NCBI RefSeq assembly: GCF_009936045.1
Contig: NZ_QWEQ01000007.1
Coordinates: 124,001-188,000 of the forward strand
From: Emergencia sp. 1XD21-10
Lineage (GTDB): Bacteria; Bacillota; Clostridia; Peptostreptococcales; Anaerovoracaceae
Length of the DNA: 64,000 nt
Direction of reading: 5' to 3'
Shown: one piece after another, positions 9,175 to 18,254 of the stretch
Numbering within the stretch: position 1 is the first letter of the stretch
Layout: each line of letters begins with the position of its first letter
Notes under the pieces: generated by a model
Seen by the model: the letters and a program-made list of their open reading frames with translations, nothing else
What the model was told of the DNA's origin: nothing
The model's database searches: none
Program-made: the position numbers and the translations under genes

Positions 9175-9846
9175 TTATTCCTTCAAATCCCAGTCGATAG
9201 CACTCTGCCCGCTGTCTTCCAAAAAAGCGTTAGCCTTTGAGAAATACTGTCCGCCGTAAAAGCCATTGTATGCAGACAGCGGGCTGGGATGAGCTCCAGT
9301 CAGAATCAGATGATTCGAATTTGTGATCAGGCTTTGTTTTGATTTTGCATTACCGCCCCAGAGAATGAACACCATAGGTTTTTCTCTCTGGTTGAGAAGC
9401 CTGATTACCTGATCGGTAAATATTTCCCAGCCCTTTCCTTTATGGGAATTAGGCTGATGTTCACGTACGGTAAGACATGTATTAAGCAGCAGCACCCCCT
9501 GCTCTGCCCATTTAACAAGGTAGCCGTGATCCGGCGGATTGATTCCCAAATCATCCTTTAACTCCTTAAAAATGTTCACAAGTGAAGGCGGCTGTTTGAT
9601 ACCCGGCCGTACGGAAAAGGACATGCCGTGAGCCTGCCCCGGGCCATGATAAGGGTCCTGACCCAAAATCACCACCTTGACATCGTCATAGTCTGTATAC
9701 TTCAGCGCATTGAAGATGTCATGCATATCCGGATAAATCGTTTTGCTCCTGTATTCCGCAATTAGAAACCGCCGTAGCTTTTGATAATATTCTTTCTCAA
9801 ATTCTCCTGCTAATATTTCGTCCCATTGATTTCCTATATTTACCAT
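9175..9846 (-). CDS. ung: Uracil-DNA glycosylase (family 1)
   Basis: From the ATG at 9846 the protein is 224 residues, the normal Ung length. It contains the water-activating motif [13 protein letters not shown] and the minor-groove motif [14 protein letters not shown], both diagnostic of family 1, plus [17 protein letters not shown]. It excises uracil from DNA to start base-excision repair. An in-frame ATG at 9891 would add 15 basic residues but lies inside the upstream MATE gene with no good ribosome site, whereas AGAAGGG precedes the 9846 start. The start is therefore 8 bp from the MATE stop, and the two are likely co-transcribed. Confidence 0.95.
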   Translation of the reverse strand: MVNIGNQWDEILAGEFEKEYYQKLRRFLIAEYRSKTIYPDMHDIFNALKYTDYDDVKVVILGQDPYHGPGQAHGMSFSVRPGIKQPPSLVNIFKELKDDLGINPPDHGYLVKWAEQGVLLLNTCLTVREHQPNSHKGKGWEIFTDQVIRLLNQREKPMVFILWGGNAKSKQSLITNSNHLILTGAHPSPLSAYNGFYGGQYFSKANAFLEDSGQSAIDWDLKE

Positions 9847-9853
9847 AATGATT

Positions 9854-11221
9854 TCATCCCTTCTGCGGGTTTTCAAGACCCATTTCTTCATATCTGAGCC
9901 ATCTGCCCTTTTTAATATAAATCAGCATCATAACAGCACCAATCATCCATGTAATTGGATATCCTAGAATCAGCAAATTCAGCTGATGCGCAAAGCTGAG
10001 ACTGGCTTTAATCCAAATTACCCTGCAAACGCACAACGAGAAGATGGAAATGACCATACCCTCAAAAGTTCTTCCGACACCGCGAATTGCGCCGATGGCA
10101 ATCTGCAGAATCGCTAAAACCCAGTAGAATGGATACATATACTTCATCATATAAATGCCTGTCTCGATAACCGCCTGCTCGCCAGTGAAAATCCGAATAA
10201 TGTATGGACCAAAGACCAGCATCACAGCACCTGCAACCAATGCATAAGCAGTACCCATGCCGATGGACGTTTTCATACCATGCTTGATTCGGTCAACCTT
10301 CTGCGCACCGAAGTTCTGTCCGCAGAAGGTCGTTGCTGCCATGCTGATACTTAAAACCGGCAGCAGAATAAAGCCGTCTACTCTGTTAAATGCTGCATAA
10401 GACGCCATAACTGTAGCACCAAAACTGTTGACACTGGACTGTACGATGACATTGGACAGTGAAATTACAATGTTTTGTACACCTGTTGGCAGACCAATTT
10501 TTACAATCTTTGCCAGTAAATTGTCGTAAAAGCGAATCGCTTTGAAGTGCAGTTTATACATTTCATTGGTGCGCCGCAAAAACCGCAGAATAAAGAAACA
10601 GGAAATAGCCTGCGCAATATCTGTCGCAATAGCCGCCCCCACTACCCCCATTTTAAGCACTGCAACAAAGATAATATCCAAAATAGTATTAGATACCGCC
10701 GCAATAATCAGGTAAATCAGTGCACGTCTGGAGTTTCCTACGGCATTTAAAATACCCGCCAGCATGTTATAAATAACTGCAAAGAAATGCCCCGCAAAGA
10801 AAATCTGCAGGTATGCCTTTGCATCTGCAAACACCTCTTCCGGCGTATTCATCCAGCGAAGAATCCATGGCGTAGTCAGAAATCCTACGATTGATAAAAT
10901 AATGCCTGCGCAGATAGCAATTGCCAAGGTAGTATGAATTGCCTTAAACACACCATCTTTATTCTGCGCACCATAAGCCTGAGAGGTCATTACTCCTGCA
11001 CCTGCCGAAGCGCCAATACAAAATCCGATAAGAAGCTGAATGATAGCGCCGCTTGCACCTACTGCTGCCAGCGCCTGACTTCCTACGATGTTGCCTACAA
11101 TTACAGAGTCCACAATATTATAAAGCTGCTGAAACAGATTCCCTAAAATCAGCGGAATTGAAAAAAGGAGGATTTCCTTCCAGATTGTGCCCGATGTCAT
11201 TAAAGTGTTATTTTTTTCCAT
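9854..11221 (-). CDS. MATE-family multidrug/sodium antiporter
   Basis: From the ATG at 11221 (ribosome site AAAGGAG 9 nt before it) the protein has 455 residues with 12 hydrophobic segments, the expected MATE topology. The N-terminal [22 protein letters not shown] and the internal repeat [19 protein letters not shown] are typical of the two MatE half-repeats. Such carriers expel cationic drugs or metabolites using Na+ or H+ gradients. An open frame extends 38 codons further upstream, but it lacks a ribosome site and codes for an unlikely hydrophilic leader. Substrate unknown. Confidence 0.9.
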   Translation of the reverse strand: MEKNNTLMTSGTIWKEILLFSIPLILGNLFQQLYNIVDSVIVGNIVGSQALAAVGASGAIIQLLIGFCIGASAGAGVMTSQAYGAQNKDGVFKAIHTTLAIAICAGIILSIVGFLTTPWILRWMNTPEEVFADAKAYLQIFFAGHFFAVIYNMLAGILNAVGNSRRALIYLIIAAVSNTILDIIFVAVLKMGVVGAAIATDIAQAISCFFILRFLRRTNEMYKLHFKAIRFYDNLLAKIVKIGLPTGVQNIVISLSNVIVQSSVNSFGATVMASYAAFNRVDGFILLPVLSISMAATTFCGQNFGAQKVDRIKHGMKTSIGMGTAYALVAGAVMLVFGPYIIRIFTGEQAVIETGIYMMKYMYPFYWVLAILQIAIGAIRGVGRTFEGMVISIFSLCVCRVIWIKASLSFAHQLNLLILGYPITWMIGAVMMLIYIKKGRWLRYEEMGLENPQKG

Positions 11222-11349
11222 TTGATATCTCCTTTCCTCTAAAGCGTTACTTTCATGTAAACACATTTTCAGGCATAAAGTCAAGAGGTTATGCAAAGAA
11301 AAAACAATCTCCTCTTTTTTTCTTTCTTTTTTCATGTTAGAATAGTTTC

Positions 11350-11997
11350 ATGAATAAGATATATATTTCAAAAGACGCAAATGTCAGACTAAAAGAATAC
11401 TTAGAAACACTGGGTTACAGTTTGGAATTTGTAACATCAGATGGCATTGTCGATAAGGCAATTTCCAGTCATCCCGACACTTTTCTGTGTAAAATGGGCG
11501 TTGAAACCAATTCGCCTATTTTTTTCGCTGCTGCAGAAGACCTAGGCAAAGATTATCCTGCTGATGTAAGTTTTAATGCTGCCTGCACCGGCAAATATTT
11601 TATTCACAACCTTTCCCTGACCAACGAAAAACTGCTTCTCGCAGCCAAGGAAATGGGCATGGTTCTTATCGATGTTCATCAGGGCTACACCAAATGCAGC
11701 ACGGTTATCGTGGATGAAACCTCTATTATCACCTACGATGAGGGAATTATCAAGGCTTGCAGCCAGTATCCGGATATTTCCGTACTTCGGGTTGCCCCTG
11801 GATTTGTTCGCCTTGACGGCTACGATACCGGCTTCATTGGAGGCGCTAGTGGAAGAGTCGGCAAAGAAATCATCTTCCACGGCGATTTGTTCGGGCACCC
11901 GGATTTTTCTTCCATCTTGGATTTTATCGAAAAGCGTGGACTTGCCTGCAAATGGTTTCCGCAGTTTAAGCTGACCGATATCGGGTCGATTTTATGA
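11350..11997 (+). CDS. DUF6873-type protein with GME (guanidino-group-modifying enzyme) fold
   Basis: This protein has 215 residues. The pattern of short repeated beta-alpha units, FNAACTGKYFIHN, the GYTKCSTVIVDE segment and the final FIGGASGRVG resembles the DUF6873 family, which has been assigned to the GME superfamily (agmatine deiminase and arginine deiminase relatives). HQGYTKCS contains a His and a Cys that could serve as catalytic residues, but a full Cys-His-Glu triad cannot be confirmed by eye. No ribosome site precedes the ATG, so leaderless or weak translation is possible. Function is unknown. Confidence 0.65.
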   Translation: MNKIYISKDANVRLKEYLETLGYSLEFVTSDGIVDKAISSHPDTFLCKMGVETNSPIFFAAAEDLGKDYPADVSFNAACTGKYFIHNLSLTNEKLLLAAKEMGMVLIDVHQGYTKCSTVIVDETSIITYDEGIIKACSQYPDISVLRVAPGFVRLDGYDTGFIGGASGRVGKEIIFHGDLFGHPDFSSILDFIEKRGLACKWFPQFKLTDIGSIL

Positions 11998-12558
11998 GCA
12001 TGCGGGCTGCTTTGCGCTGAGATTGCGCTGAGACGGACTGGCTTTCGCTACGCAAGGCTGGGTTCCTGGCTATGCCGCCGCTCTGGGTTCAGACGTTGAC
12101 AAATTTCTTGGTTTTTTGTATTTTTGTCAACAAATGCAAAGAAAAGAATCAATTTTTTCATCATTTTAATGCATTACTTTGACAAAATTGACAGATTTCC
12201 ATTATTTTGTCAATTTAGTCAATGTTTTCAACAAAAAACCATGACAAAATTGACAAATTTCTTGATTTTTGTCAATCCTGTCAATATTTGTGTAAAATAT
12301 CGGGTTTCCAATCAAGAATATGCTTCATTTATTGATAAAAAACCTTAAATAATAGGAATTTGTCAATACACAAAAACAAACAAGAGAGCAAATACAATTT
12401 GCAAACCTTGCAGTATATTCCGGAGATATCAAAAAATGCGGAAGGATGCGCACCGTAGAAATCACAAAATCAAAGATTTTGGATTTTCTGGCGTTTGACC
12501 TGCCATCGACTTCAGGCAGAAACCAGGCTAGGACTTCATGTAATGGAGGTGAAAGAAA
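11998..12558. repeat. Gap of 560 bp with three TTGACAAA/TTTGTCAA hairpin units
   Basis: There is no convincing gene here. Three hairpin-like units follow each other: 12095-12131 (GTTGACAAA and TTTGTCAAC arms), 12179-12223 and 12242-12285. The last two share the layout TGACAAAATTGACA, spacer, TTTTGTCAAT, 3 nt, GTCAAT, so they are near copies with double arms. The spacers begin GATTTCC or AATTTCTTG. The remainder (12340-12558) is AT-rich, then leads into the radical SAM gene. Repeats of operator, attenuator or small mobile-element type are possible. Confidence 0.5.
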
Positions 12559-13599
12559 GTGAAAAAGCATGCCATTATCCCCATCTTCATCCCTCATAAA
12601 GGCTGTCCCAACGACTGTATTTTCTGCAATCAGAAAAAGATTACAGCAAGGCAGCATGCGCCGACAGAGGAAGATGTTGTAAGCACTATCGAAACCTGGC
12701 TCTCAACACTGGAACCTGCTGGCACAGAAACGATTGAAATCGCTTTCTTCGGCGGCAGTTTTACGGGGATTCCAATAGAGGAACAGTCTGCCTATCTCGC
12801 TGTCGCCAAACGCTACAAGGATGCGGGTAGAATTCACAAAATCCACCTGTCCACAAGACCGGACTACATCAACGAACATATTTTAGACAATCTGAAAGCC
12901 TACGGCGCAGATGTCATTGAACTGGGTGTTCAGTCCTTTGATGACGAAGTTCTAAAACTTTCTGGAAGAGGGCACGACAGCGCCATCGTATACAAAAGCG
13001 CTCAGCTGATCAAGGACTACGGTTTTGAACTGGGGATCCAGCTGATGATCGGGCTTCCGGGAGATTCCCTCGACCGCTGTATTTTTTCGGCAAAAGAGAC
13101 TGTTAAAATCAGTCCCTCCATTGCACGGCTTTATCCGACGGTGGTGATACGGGATACCGCCCTTTACGACCAGTATCTTTGCGGTCAATACATACCGCTG
13201 ACACAGGAAGAAGCGGTGCTTCGCACCAAAGAAATGTACAAAATCCTCACAAACGCCGGTATCAACATCATTCGCGTCGGGCTGAAAAGCACAGATATCA
13301 TAAACGAAGACGGCGATATCAACAGCGAAACTTATCACCCCGCTTTCCGCCAGCTGGTCTTAAGCGAACTGGCAAAAGAGGCGCTGGAAGCGCTTTTATT
13401 GGAGACAATGCTTCCGCAAAGCGAGACTGTGAAGGTAGACTTTTACGCAAACGGTAAAAACTTCTCAAATATGGTAGGACACTGCGGCTGCAACAAGGCG
13501 TATTTCCGAGAGAAATACCCGAACCTGCGAATTTTATATAAGGTCAATGACGCACTTTGCGACCATCAATTTGAAATTAATATTAAAGGAGATAAATAA
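12559..13599 (+). CDS. Elp3-like radical SAM protein
   Basis: The start is a GTG at 12559 behind GGAGGTGAAAGAAA. The 346-residue protein has the radical SAM cluster motif CPNDCIFC (CxxxCxxC, residues 14-21), then FFGGSFTGIP (the GGE-like motif), STRPDYIN and ELGVQSFDD, in the order seen in the N-terminal half of the Elp3/HemN-like group. It lacks the acetyltransferase half of Elp3. Clostridial relatives are annotated as elongator-type radical SAM proteins; their substrate is not settled, though tRNA or ribosome modification is often proposed. The next gene follows with no gap (stop at 13599, start at 13600). Confidence 0.85.
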   Translation: MKKHAIIPIFIPHKGCPNDCIFCNQKKITARQHAPTEEDVVSTIETWLSTLEPAGTETIEIAFFGGSFTGIPIEEQSAYLAVAKRYKDAGRIHKIHLSTRPDYINEHILDNLKAYGADVIELGVQSFDDEVLKLSGRGHDSAIVYKSAQLIKDYGFELGIQLMIGLPGDSLDRCIFSAKETVKISPSIARLYPTVVIRDTALYDQYLCGQYIPLTQEEAVLRTKEMYKILTNAGINIIRVGLKSTDIINEDGDINSETYHPAFRQLVLSELAKEALEALLLETMLPQSETVKVDFYANGKNFSNMVGHCGCNKAYFREKYPNLRILYKVNDALCDHQFEINIKGDK

Positions 13600-13875
13600 A
13601 TGAAAGAAACATCAAAAGCTGTAGTTACAGTCATAGGAAAAGACATGGTAGGAATCCTCGCCAAGGTTTCCACTGCCTGTGCAAATGCTAACGCAAACGT
13701 AATCGAGGTAACCCAGTCCGTACTGGACAGTTTTTTCTGTATGGTTATGATTATTGACATTACCGAAACTTCCCTTTCAATCGATGAGCTGCAGAAGTCT
13801 ATCGCTGAAGCAGTTCCTGCTATGCAGGTTCATGTCATGCACGAGAATATCTTTAACTCCATGCACAGAATTTAA
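13600..13875 (+). CDS. ACT-domain protein (UPF0237)
   Basis: A protein of 91 residues consisting of one ACT domain: KAVVTVIGKDMVGILAKVST, then a second strand VIEVTQSVLDSFFCMVMIIDI. ACT domains bind small ligands, often amino acids. The UPF0237 family is almost always encoded directly before a PFL/UPF0210 gene, as here (21 bp gap), which suggests that it regulates or partners that protein. AAAGGAG lies before the ATG. Confidence 0.9.
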   Translation: MKETSKAVVTVIGKDMVGILAKVSTACANANANVIEVTQSVLDSFFCMVMIIDITETSLSIDELQKSIAEAVPAMQVHVMHENIFNSMHRI

Positions 13876-13896
13876 TGGAAGGAGGGATATAAGAAT

Positions 13897-15255
13897 ATGC
13901 TGAATATGAGCGATATCATGGAAACCATTACCATGATTCAGGAAGAAAACTTAGATATCAGAACCATCACCATGGGCATTTCCTTAATCGACTGCGCTGA
14001 CAGCGATATCGATAAGTCCTGCGAAAAGGTTTACAACAAAATTCTCCGCCTTGCCAAAGACCTGGTCAAGACCGGCGAATCCATTGAAAAAAAATACGGT
14101 ATTCCTATCGTAAATAAACGAATTTCTGTTACCCCTATTTCCATGTTGGTGGGCGTTTCCGGCGGCGATCCCGTAAAATACGCAAAAACCCTGGACAAAG
14201 TTGCCCACGAGGTAGGCGTGAACTTTATCGGTGGCTTTTCCGCTCTGGTGCAGAAAGGCTTCAGCGCTGGCGACAGAGAGCTGATTGAGGCAATTCCTCG
14301 CGCTCTTGCAGAGACCGAACTGGTTTGTTCTTCCGTCAACGTAGGTTCTACTAAAGCCGGAATCAACATGGACGCAGTTAGACTCATGGGCGAAAAAGTA
14401 CGACAGGCATCTGAACTGACGAAAGATAGACAGTGCATCGGTGCTGCCAAGCTGGTAGTATTTTGCAATGCCGTTGAAGATAATCCGTTTATGGCAGGCG
14501 CTTTCCACGGCGTAGGAGAAGCCGACTGCGTACTCAGCGTCGGTGTTTCAGGTCCAGGCGTTGTGCGTTCCGTCTTATCAAAGATGCCGGATGATGCACC
14601 GCTTAACGTAATCGCCGAAGCCATCAAGAAAACAGCATTTAAGATTACTCGTATGGGTCAGCTTGTCGGTATGGAAGCAGCTGAAATGCTCGGTGTTCCA
14701 TTTGGAATTGTAGACCTTTCTCTGGCGCCGACTCCTGCCGTTGGCGATTCTGTCGCCCACATCTTAGAAGAAATCGGACTGGAGCAGTGCGGCGCTCACG
14801 GCACAACAGCTGCTCTGGCTATGCTCAACGACGCGGTTAAAAAAGGCGGCGTAATGGCATCCTCCAGTGTCGGCGGGCTTTCCGGTGCTTTCATTCCAGT
14901 CAGCGAAGACGCAGGCATGATCGCAGCTGCCAGAAACGGCGTACTTTCCATCGAAAAACTGGAAGCTATGACTGCTGTCTGCTCTGTAGGTCTTGACATG
15001 ATCGTAATTCCAGGAGACACTGCCAGCGAAGTCATTTCCGCAATCATTGCAGATGAAGCAGCCATCGGTATGGTCAACTCCAAAACAACTGCGGTCAGAG
15101 TCATTCCTGCCATTGGACTTTCTGAAGGCGACGAACTTGACTTCGGCGGACTGTTGGGCTACGGACCGGTTATGCCTCTGCGTAGCCAATCCCCTGCCAA
15201 GATGATTCACCGCGGCGGCAGAATCCCTGCACCGCTACAGAGCTTGAAGAATTAA
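13897..15255 (+). CDS. PFL-family protein (UPF0210/DUF711)
   Basis: The 452-residue protein is full length for UPF0210. Recognisable blocks are [16 protein letters not shown] (residues 20-35), [31 protein letters not shown] and the C-terminal [11 protein letters not shown]. Structures of the family show a pyruvate-formate-lyase-like barrel without the glycyl radical loop, hence the name; activity is not established. GGAGGGATATAAG precedes the ATG. It forms a two-gene unit with the ACT protein and is followed by a terminator. Confidence 0.9.
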   Translation: MLNMSDIMETITMIQEENLDIRTITMGISLIDCADSDIDKSCEKVYNKILRLAKDLVKTGESIEKKYGIPIVNKRISVTPISMLVGVSGGDPVKYAKTLDKVAHEVGVNFIGGFSALVQKGFSAGDRELIEAIPRALAETELVCSSVNVGSTKAGINMDAVRLMGEKVRQASELTKDRQCIGAAKLVVFCNAVEDNPFMAGAFHGVGEADCVLSVGVSGPGVVRSVLSKMPDDAPLNVIAEAIKKTAFKITRMGQLVGMEAAEMLGVPFGIVDLSLAPTPAVGDSVAHILEEIGLEQCGAHGTTAALAMLNDAVKKGGVMASSSVGGLSGAFIPVSEDAGMIAAARNGVLSIEKLEAMTAVCSVGLDMIVIPGDTASEVISAIIADEAAIGMVNSKTTAVRVIPAIGLSEGDELDFGGLLGYGPVMPLRSQSPAKMIHRGGRIPAPLQSLKN

Positions 15256-15275
15256 CATTAGGAAATTAGTATTAA

Positions 15276-15315
15276 AAAAACCTGTCCGGCTTTTTCATTT
15301 GCCCGGCAGGTTTTT
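15276..15315 (+). terminator. Terminator after the ACT-PFL unit
   Basis: AAAAACCTGTCCGGC and GCCCGGCAGGTTTTT form a stem with G-U pairs around a 10-nt loop, followed by T-rich sequence. It sits 20 bp past the PFL stop. Confidence 0.85.
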
Positions 15316-15406
15316 ATTTTCCATTGAATTTTCGTACCTATTCCGTTTTTTTGCAAAAAAGGTATCAAAAATTAGGAGTTGTTTCATGCTAACTAAAAGG
15401 TTTTGA

Positions 15407-15587
15407 GCAAATGGACCAAAATTTATTGTACCTTTCTGTTTTTCAACGGAATATTTTCATGCAAATATTCCATTATACGAAAGTTTATTCCTTGATTTCC
15501 ATATAATAGGAAAAATTATTCTGAGGGTTTAGTACCTTTTTTGCAAAAATCGCCTAAAGGTACCAATGATACATTTTGTTCATTTGC
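15407..15587. repeat. Palindromic non-coding element with imperfect terminal inverted repeats
   Basis: The left arm GCAAATGGACCAAAA, then TTATTGTACCTTT (15407-15435), matches the reverse complement of the right arm AAAGGTACCAATGATACATTTTGTTCATTTGC (15556-15587) with a few mismatches and a small gap. A second GTACC motif pair lies just left (15335-15366: CGTACCT, TTGCAAAAAAGGTA), and GTACCTTTTTTGCAAAAA recurs at 15531-15549. No gene is present in the 390-bp gap 15256-15645. It could be a miniature inverted-repeat element or a folded RNA. Confidence 0.45.
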
Positions 15588-15645
15588 CATACCCACCTGA
15601 AGCTTTGCTCCGAGGAAGGATAGGGTTGTTATTTTAATATGAATC

Positions 15646-16485
15646 TCAGTCCCCCGGCGTTAAATGGATTACCGCAATTTCCGGCCGGTTAAGAAACCGC
15701 ACCGGCACCGGACTGCTGCCGAGGCCCCCGCAAATAAAGAGCTTCATAGCGTCCATTTCGTAAAGACCCTTGGTATAAAAAGGTTCGCCGCCGGCAAGTT
15801 CCGGAAACCATGTTCCCCTGTTGTTCAGCCCGCCGACAAAGGGCAGCCGTACCTGTCCGCCGTGAGTATCTCCGCACATCGCTAAATCCACGCCAAAATC
15901 AGAAAAGGCTTTAGAATTGCTGATATGGGCCGCCAGAATATTGTATCGGCTCTCATCCAGTGTGAATTCATTATGCAAGTCGAAGGCGTCGGAATAGTAG
16001 ACATTATCAATTCCATAAAGGCGCAGGCTGGTTTTCCCTATCTCAATATCACGACTTTCATATCGGATCACCTCTACTCCTGCCTTAGAAAGTCTCTCCT
16101 CGAACTCTGAATCATTGTCGTGTTCCCCATTTACTGCATAAACCGGATATTCTTCTGCAAGATCAGAAAGCAGCTGTTCTGCCACCTCCGCTCCCCGACT
16201 GTCGCCTGCAGAAAACATATCTCCCGTTGACACGATAAAGTCTGGTTTCGCTGTCTTAACTGCTTCTATCAGCCACTTGTTGTCCTCACCGAATTTCCAC
16301 CCATGCAAGTCCGTAATCTGTACGATGGTCACTTCATCTTGTATTTTTTCACTCTCGATGGTCACTTCCGTCGTTGTAAGCGTAAAAGTGCCATAGTACC
16401 AGATTCCTGCCAGAATCAGGCAGTACAGAATAAAGTGCAGGCAGCCATGATGTTTTCTTCGTCTCTTCACTTTTATTTCATTCAT
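15646..16485 (-). CDS. Membrane-anchored metallophosphoesterase (YkuE/YaeI type)
   Basis: The 279-residue protein has a short basic N-terminus, one membrane segment (about 17-36) and then a calcineurin-like phosphoesterase domain. Metal ligands appear in order: ITDLHGW (DxH), VSTGDMF (GD), VNGEHDND (a GNHE-type motif with Glu for Asn neighbour), AAHISN and CGDTHGGQ (GHTHGGQ-like). YkuE-like relatives can hydrolyse lipid or sugar-phosphate substrates at the outer face of the membrane. The start overlaps the stop of the AlkD-like gene by 4 bp (16482-16485), so the two are translationally coupled. Confidence 0.88.
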   Translation of the reverse strand: MNEIKVKRRRKHHGCLHFILYCLILAGIWYYGTFTLTTTEVTIESEKIQDEVTIVQITDLHGWKFGEDNKWLIEAVKTAKPDFIVSTGDMFSAGDSRGAEVAEQLLSDLAEEYPVYAVNGEHDNDSEFEERLSKAGVEVIRYESRDIEIGKTSLRLYGIDNVYYSDAFDLHNEFTLDESRYNILAAHISNSKAFSDFGVDLAMCGDTHGGQVRLPFVGGLNNRGTWFPELAGGEPFYTKGLYEMDAMKLFICGGLGSSPVPVRFLNRPEIAVIHLTPGD

Positions 16486-17177
16486 TTTCGTTTCAGACTG
16501 CGCAGGTAGTCTTTCGTCTCCTTGTCAATTCTATAGCTTTCAATCGCTTTTTGCAGTGATTTGTTATGAATCCATTTGTCCAGCGTCTGTCCTTCAAAAA
16601 GCCCGACAGTGCTGTCATACTGCTTAATCAGAGCAAAGCTGTAATACCAAGCAATTGCCATGTTGATATAATAGTCGTCTCTGTGTATCTGTGCTAAAAT
16701 TTCCAGCATTTCCGGTCTGAATTCATCATCCAGAAATAGCTGCAGCTGAGTTACAATCCCATATCGTACCGTATAAGTATCCGCACTTTTCATCCATTCC
16801 AAAGTCTTGTTATAAAGCCTGTTTAAATCCTTCTTAAATGCCTTCGGCGTAAAGCTGTCGCAGGTCGCCCAGTTATCGATATAAGGCAAAAATTCCTCTG
16901 TCATGGAAAGCGCTGTATCAAAATCCTTTGCAATCTGTTCGATGAGAAATGCGTGAAGATTGTTTTCTTCATAATATTTATGCGGTAATTCTGTCAGGAA
17001 TGCGGCAATCTTCTGATCTGCTGCCATCTTCTTTGCAAGTTCCTTTGCCAGCTTTCTGAGAGCCGGAGTACGTACGCCGATGATGTTCTCCTTCTCATAA
17101 CCCGGCATGAGCCTTGCGTGAAAATCCCTATATTTCAAATCTTGCAATGCAAATAATTGTTCTTCAATTTGCTTCAT
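16482..17177 (-). CDS. DNA alkylation repair protein (AlkD-like HEAT repeats)
   Basis: A 231-residue all-helical protein of the AlkD family. The N-terminal signature GVRTPALRKLAKELAK (residues 33-48) and HAFLIEQIAKDFDTA, then the middle block YIDNWATCDSFTPKAF with its conserved Trp-Asp-type pair, are recognisable. AlkD binds alkylated DNA through HEAT-like repeats and removes N3- and N7-alkylpurines without base flipping. Divergent from the PadR gene; the 170-bp gap carries the PadR promoter. Confidence 0.88.
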   Translation of the reverse strand: MKQIEEQLFALQDLKYRDFHARLMPGYEKENIIGVRTPALRKLAKELAKKMAADQKIAAFLTELPHKYYEENNLHAFLIEQIAKDFDTALSMTEEFLPYIDNWATCDSFTPKAFKKDLNRLYNKTLEWMKSADTYTVRYGIVTQLQLFLDDEFRPEMLEILAQIHRDDYYINMAIAWYYSFALIKQYDSTVGLFEGQTLDKWIHNKSLQKAIESYRIDKETKDYLRSLKRK

Positions 17178-17291
17178 TTTCAGTTACCTTTCTCTTATAA
17201 ATTTCTTCCAGTATATCATCAATCCACTGTAATGTCATCGCATATCTTTCTCATAAATCTCTTACAATTTTCTTAAATCCGATTATACCTC

Positions 17292-17320
17292 TTGACAGAT
17301 AGTACTACGCATTGTATAGT
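17292..17320 (+). promoter_or_regulatory. Sigma-A-type promoter of the padR operon, with operator-like repeats
   Basis: A consensus TTGACA (17292-17297) and TATAGT (17315-17320) are separated by exactly 17 bp. The spacer and -10 hold two ATAGTA direct copies and an ACTA...TAGT partial dyad, the position expected for autoregulation by the downstream PadR protein. Confidence 0.75.
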
Positions 17321-17344
17321 ATTACACGAAAGGGGGTATAATCC

Positions 17345-17665
17345 ATGATTAACCCACAGATGAAAAAGGGACTCCTCGACGTCTGCGTACTGTCAGTACT
17401 CAGCCGAGGCGATTCCTACGGATACAAAATCATCAAGGATTTATCCGACTATATCAAACTGTCAGAATCCACTTTATATCCCATTTTGAGGAGACTGGAA
17501 GCATCTGACTGCCTGATGGTCTACACCGTAGAGCACAACAGTCGTCTTCGCAAAATGTACAAACTGACAGAAACCGGCAAAACCCAGATCAGAGAATTCC
17601 TTACCGGCTGGGAAGAAATTGAAATTATTTATCGATACATCAAGGAGGGATTAGAACATGAATAA
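17345..17665 (+). CDS. PadR-family transcriptional regulator
   Basis: This 106-residue protein is a minimal PadR winged-helix protein: KKGLLDVCVLSVLSRGDSYGYKIIKDL followed by SESTLYPILRRLEA (the recognition helix) and the wing region YKLTETGKTQIREF. It lies first in a row with DUF1700 and DUF4097 genes and an ABC exporter, a common cell-envelope-stress arrangement in Firmicutes. It presumably represses the operon from the promoter at 17292. The stop overlaps the next start by 8 bp. Inducer not evident. Confidence 0.92.
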   Translation: MINPQMKKGLLDVCVLSVLSRGDSYGYKIIKDLSDYIKLSESTLYPILRRLEASDCLMVYTVEHNSRLRKMYKLTETGKTQIREFLTGWEEIEIIYRYIKEGLEHE

Positions 17666-18251
17666 AGAAATCTTTCTGCACCAGCTGCGAATCAGGCTGA
17701 CCCAACTTCCGCCACAGGAGACACAGAAACGACTTGATTATTATGCTGAGCTCATCGACGATATGGTCGAAGACGGTGTCAGTGAAGAGGCTGCAGTTGC
17801 CAGTTTTGGCGATGTAAATCTGCTTGCACAGCAAATTCTTAGGGAAGCTTCCCTGTCTCATCTAGTAAAAGCAAAAGCTACACCAAAGAAAGGATGGACA
17901 ACAACCGCCATTATCCTGGCTGTCATCGGTTCTCCTCTCTGGGTGCCCCTGCTATTTGCGTTCATTGCAGTCATCGGCTCTATCTTTATCGTCATCGCAG
18001 CAGTCATCATTGCTATCTTCGCAGTAGTCATATCCATTGGATTTGCTGGGATTATACTGCTATTTAAAGCATTTACGCTAACAAGCAGTGGTATCGGTTA
18101 TGTGCTGCTCACCATCGGCTTCAGCTTTATCTTTGTTGGTCTGTGCCTTCTGGGCATTCTTGCCGCAAAGGCTGCCGCAGTCTACCTTACTCAATTCTCA
18201 CGCTATATCTATGGGCAGATAAAGAGTCTGTTCATCAAACAGGAGGTGTAA
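17658..18251 (+). CDS. DUF1700 (HAAS) membrane protein
   Basis: The 197-residue protein has the HAAS-type N-terminal module (MNKEIFLHQLRIRLTQLPPQETQKRLDYYAE... EDGVSEEAAVASFG, about residues 1-60), a basic linker, and three to four membrane spans (84-185). The HAAS module is found with PadR regulators and is thought to help transmit a membrane signal to them. It overlaps the PadR stop and lies 3 bp before the DUF4097 gene. Confidence 0.88.
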   Translation: MNKEIFLHQLRIRLTQLPPQETQKRLDYYAELIDDMVEDGVSEEAAVASFGDVNLLAQQILREASLSHLVKAKATPKKGWTTTAIILAVIGSPLWVPLLFAFIAVIGSIFIVIAAVIIAIFAVVISIGFAGIILLFKAFTLTSSGIGYVLLTIGFSFIFVGLCLLGILAAKAAAVYLTQFSRYIYGQIKSLFIKQEV

Positions 18252-18254
18252 TAG

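Noticed and set aside
12095-12285. CRISPR-like repeat array
   Set aside because: The units are palindromes of variable length without regular spacers or a cas gene nearby.
12360-12561. Open frame running into the radical SAM start
   Set aside because: It has no start with a ribosome site and no family match; probably chance in the leader, or an old fragment.
14031-14627. 198-codon minus-strand frame inside the PFL gene
   Set aside because: It is fully antisense to a well-conserved protein.
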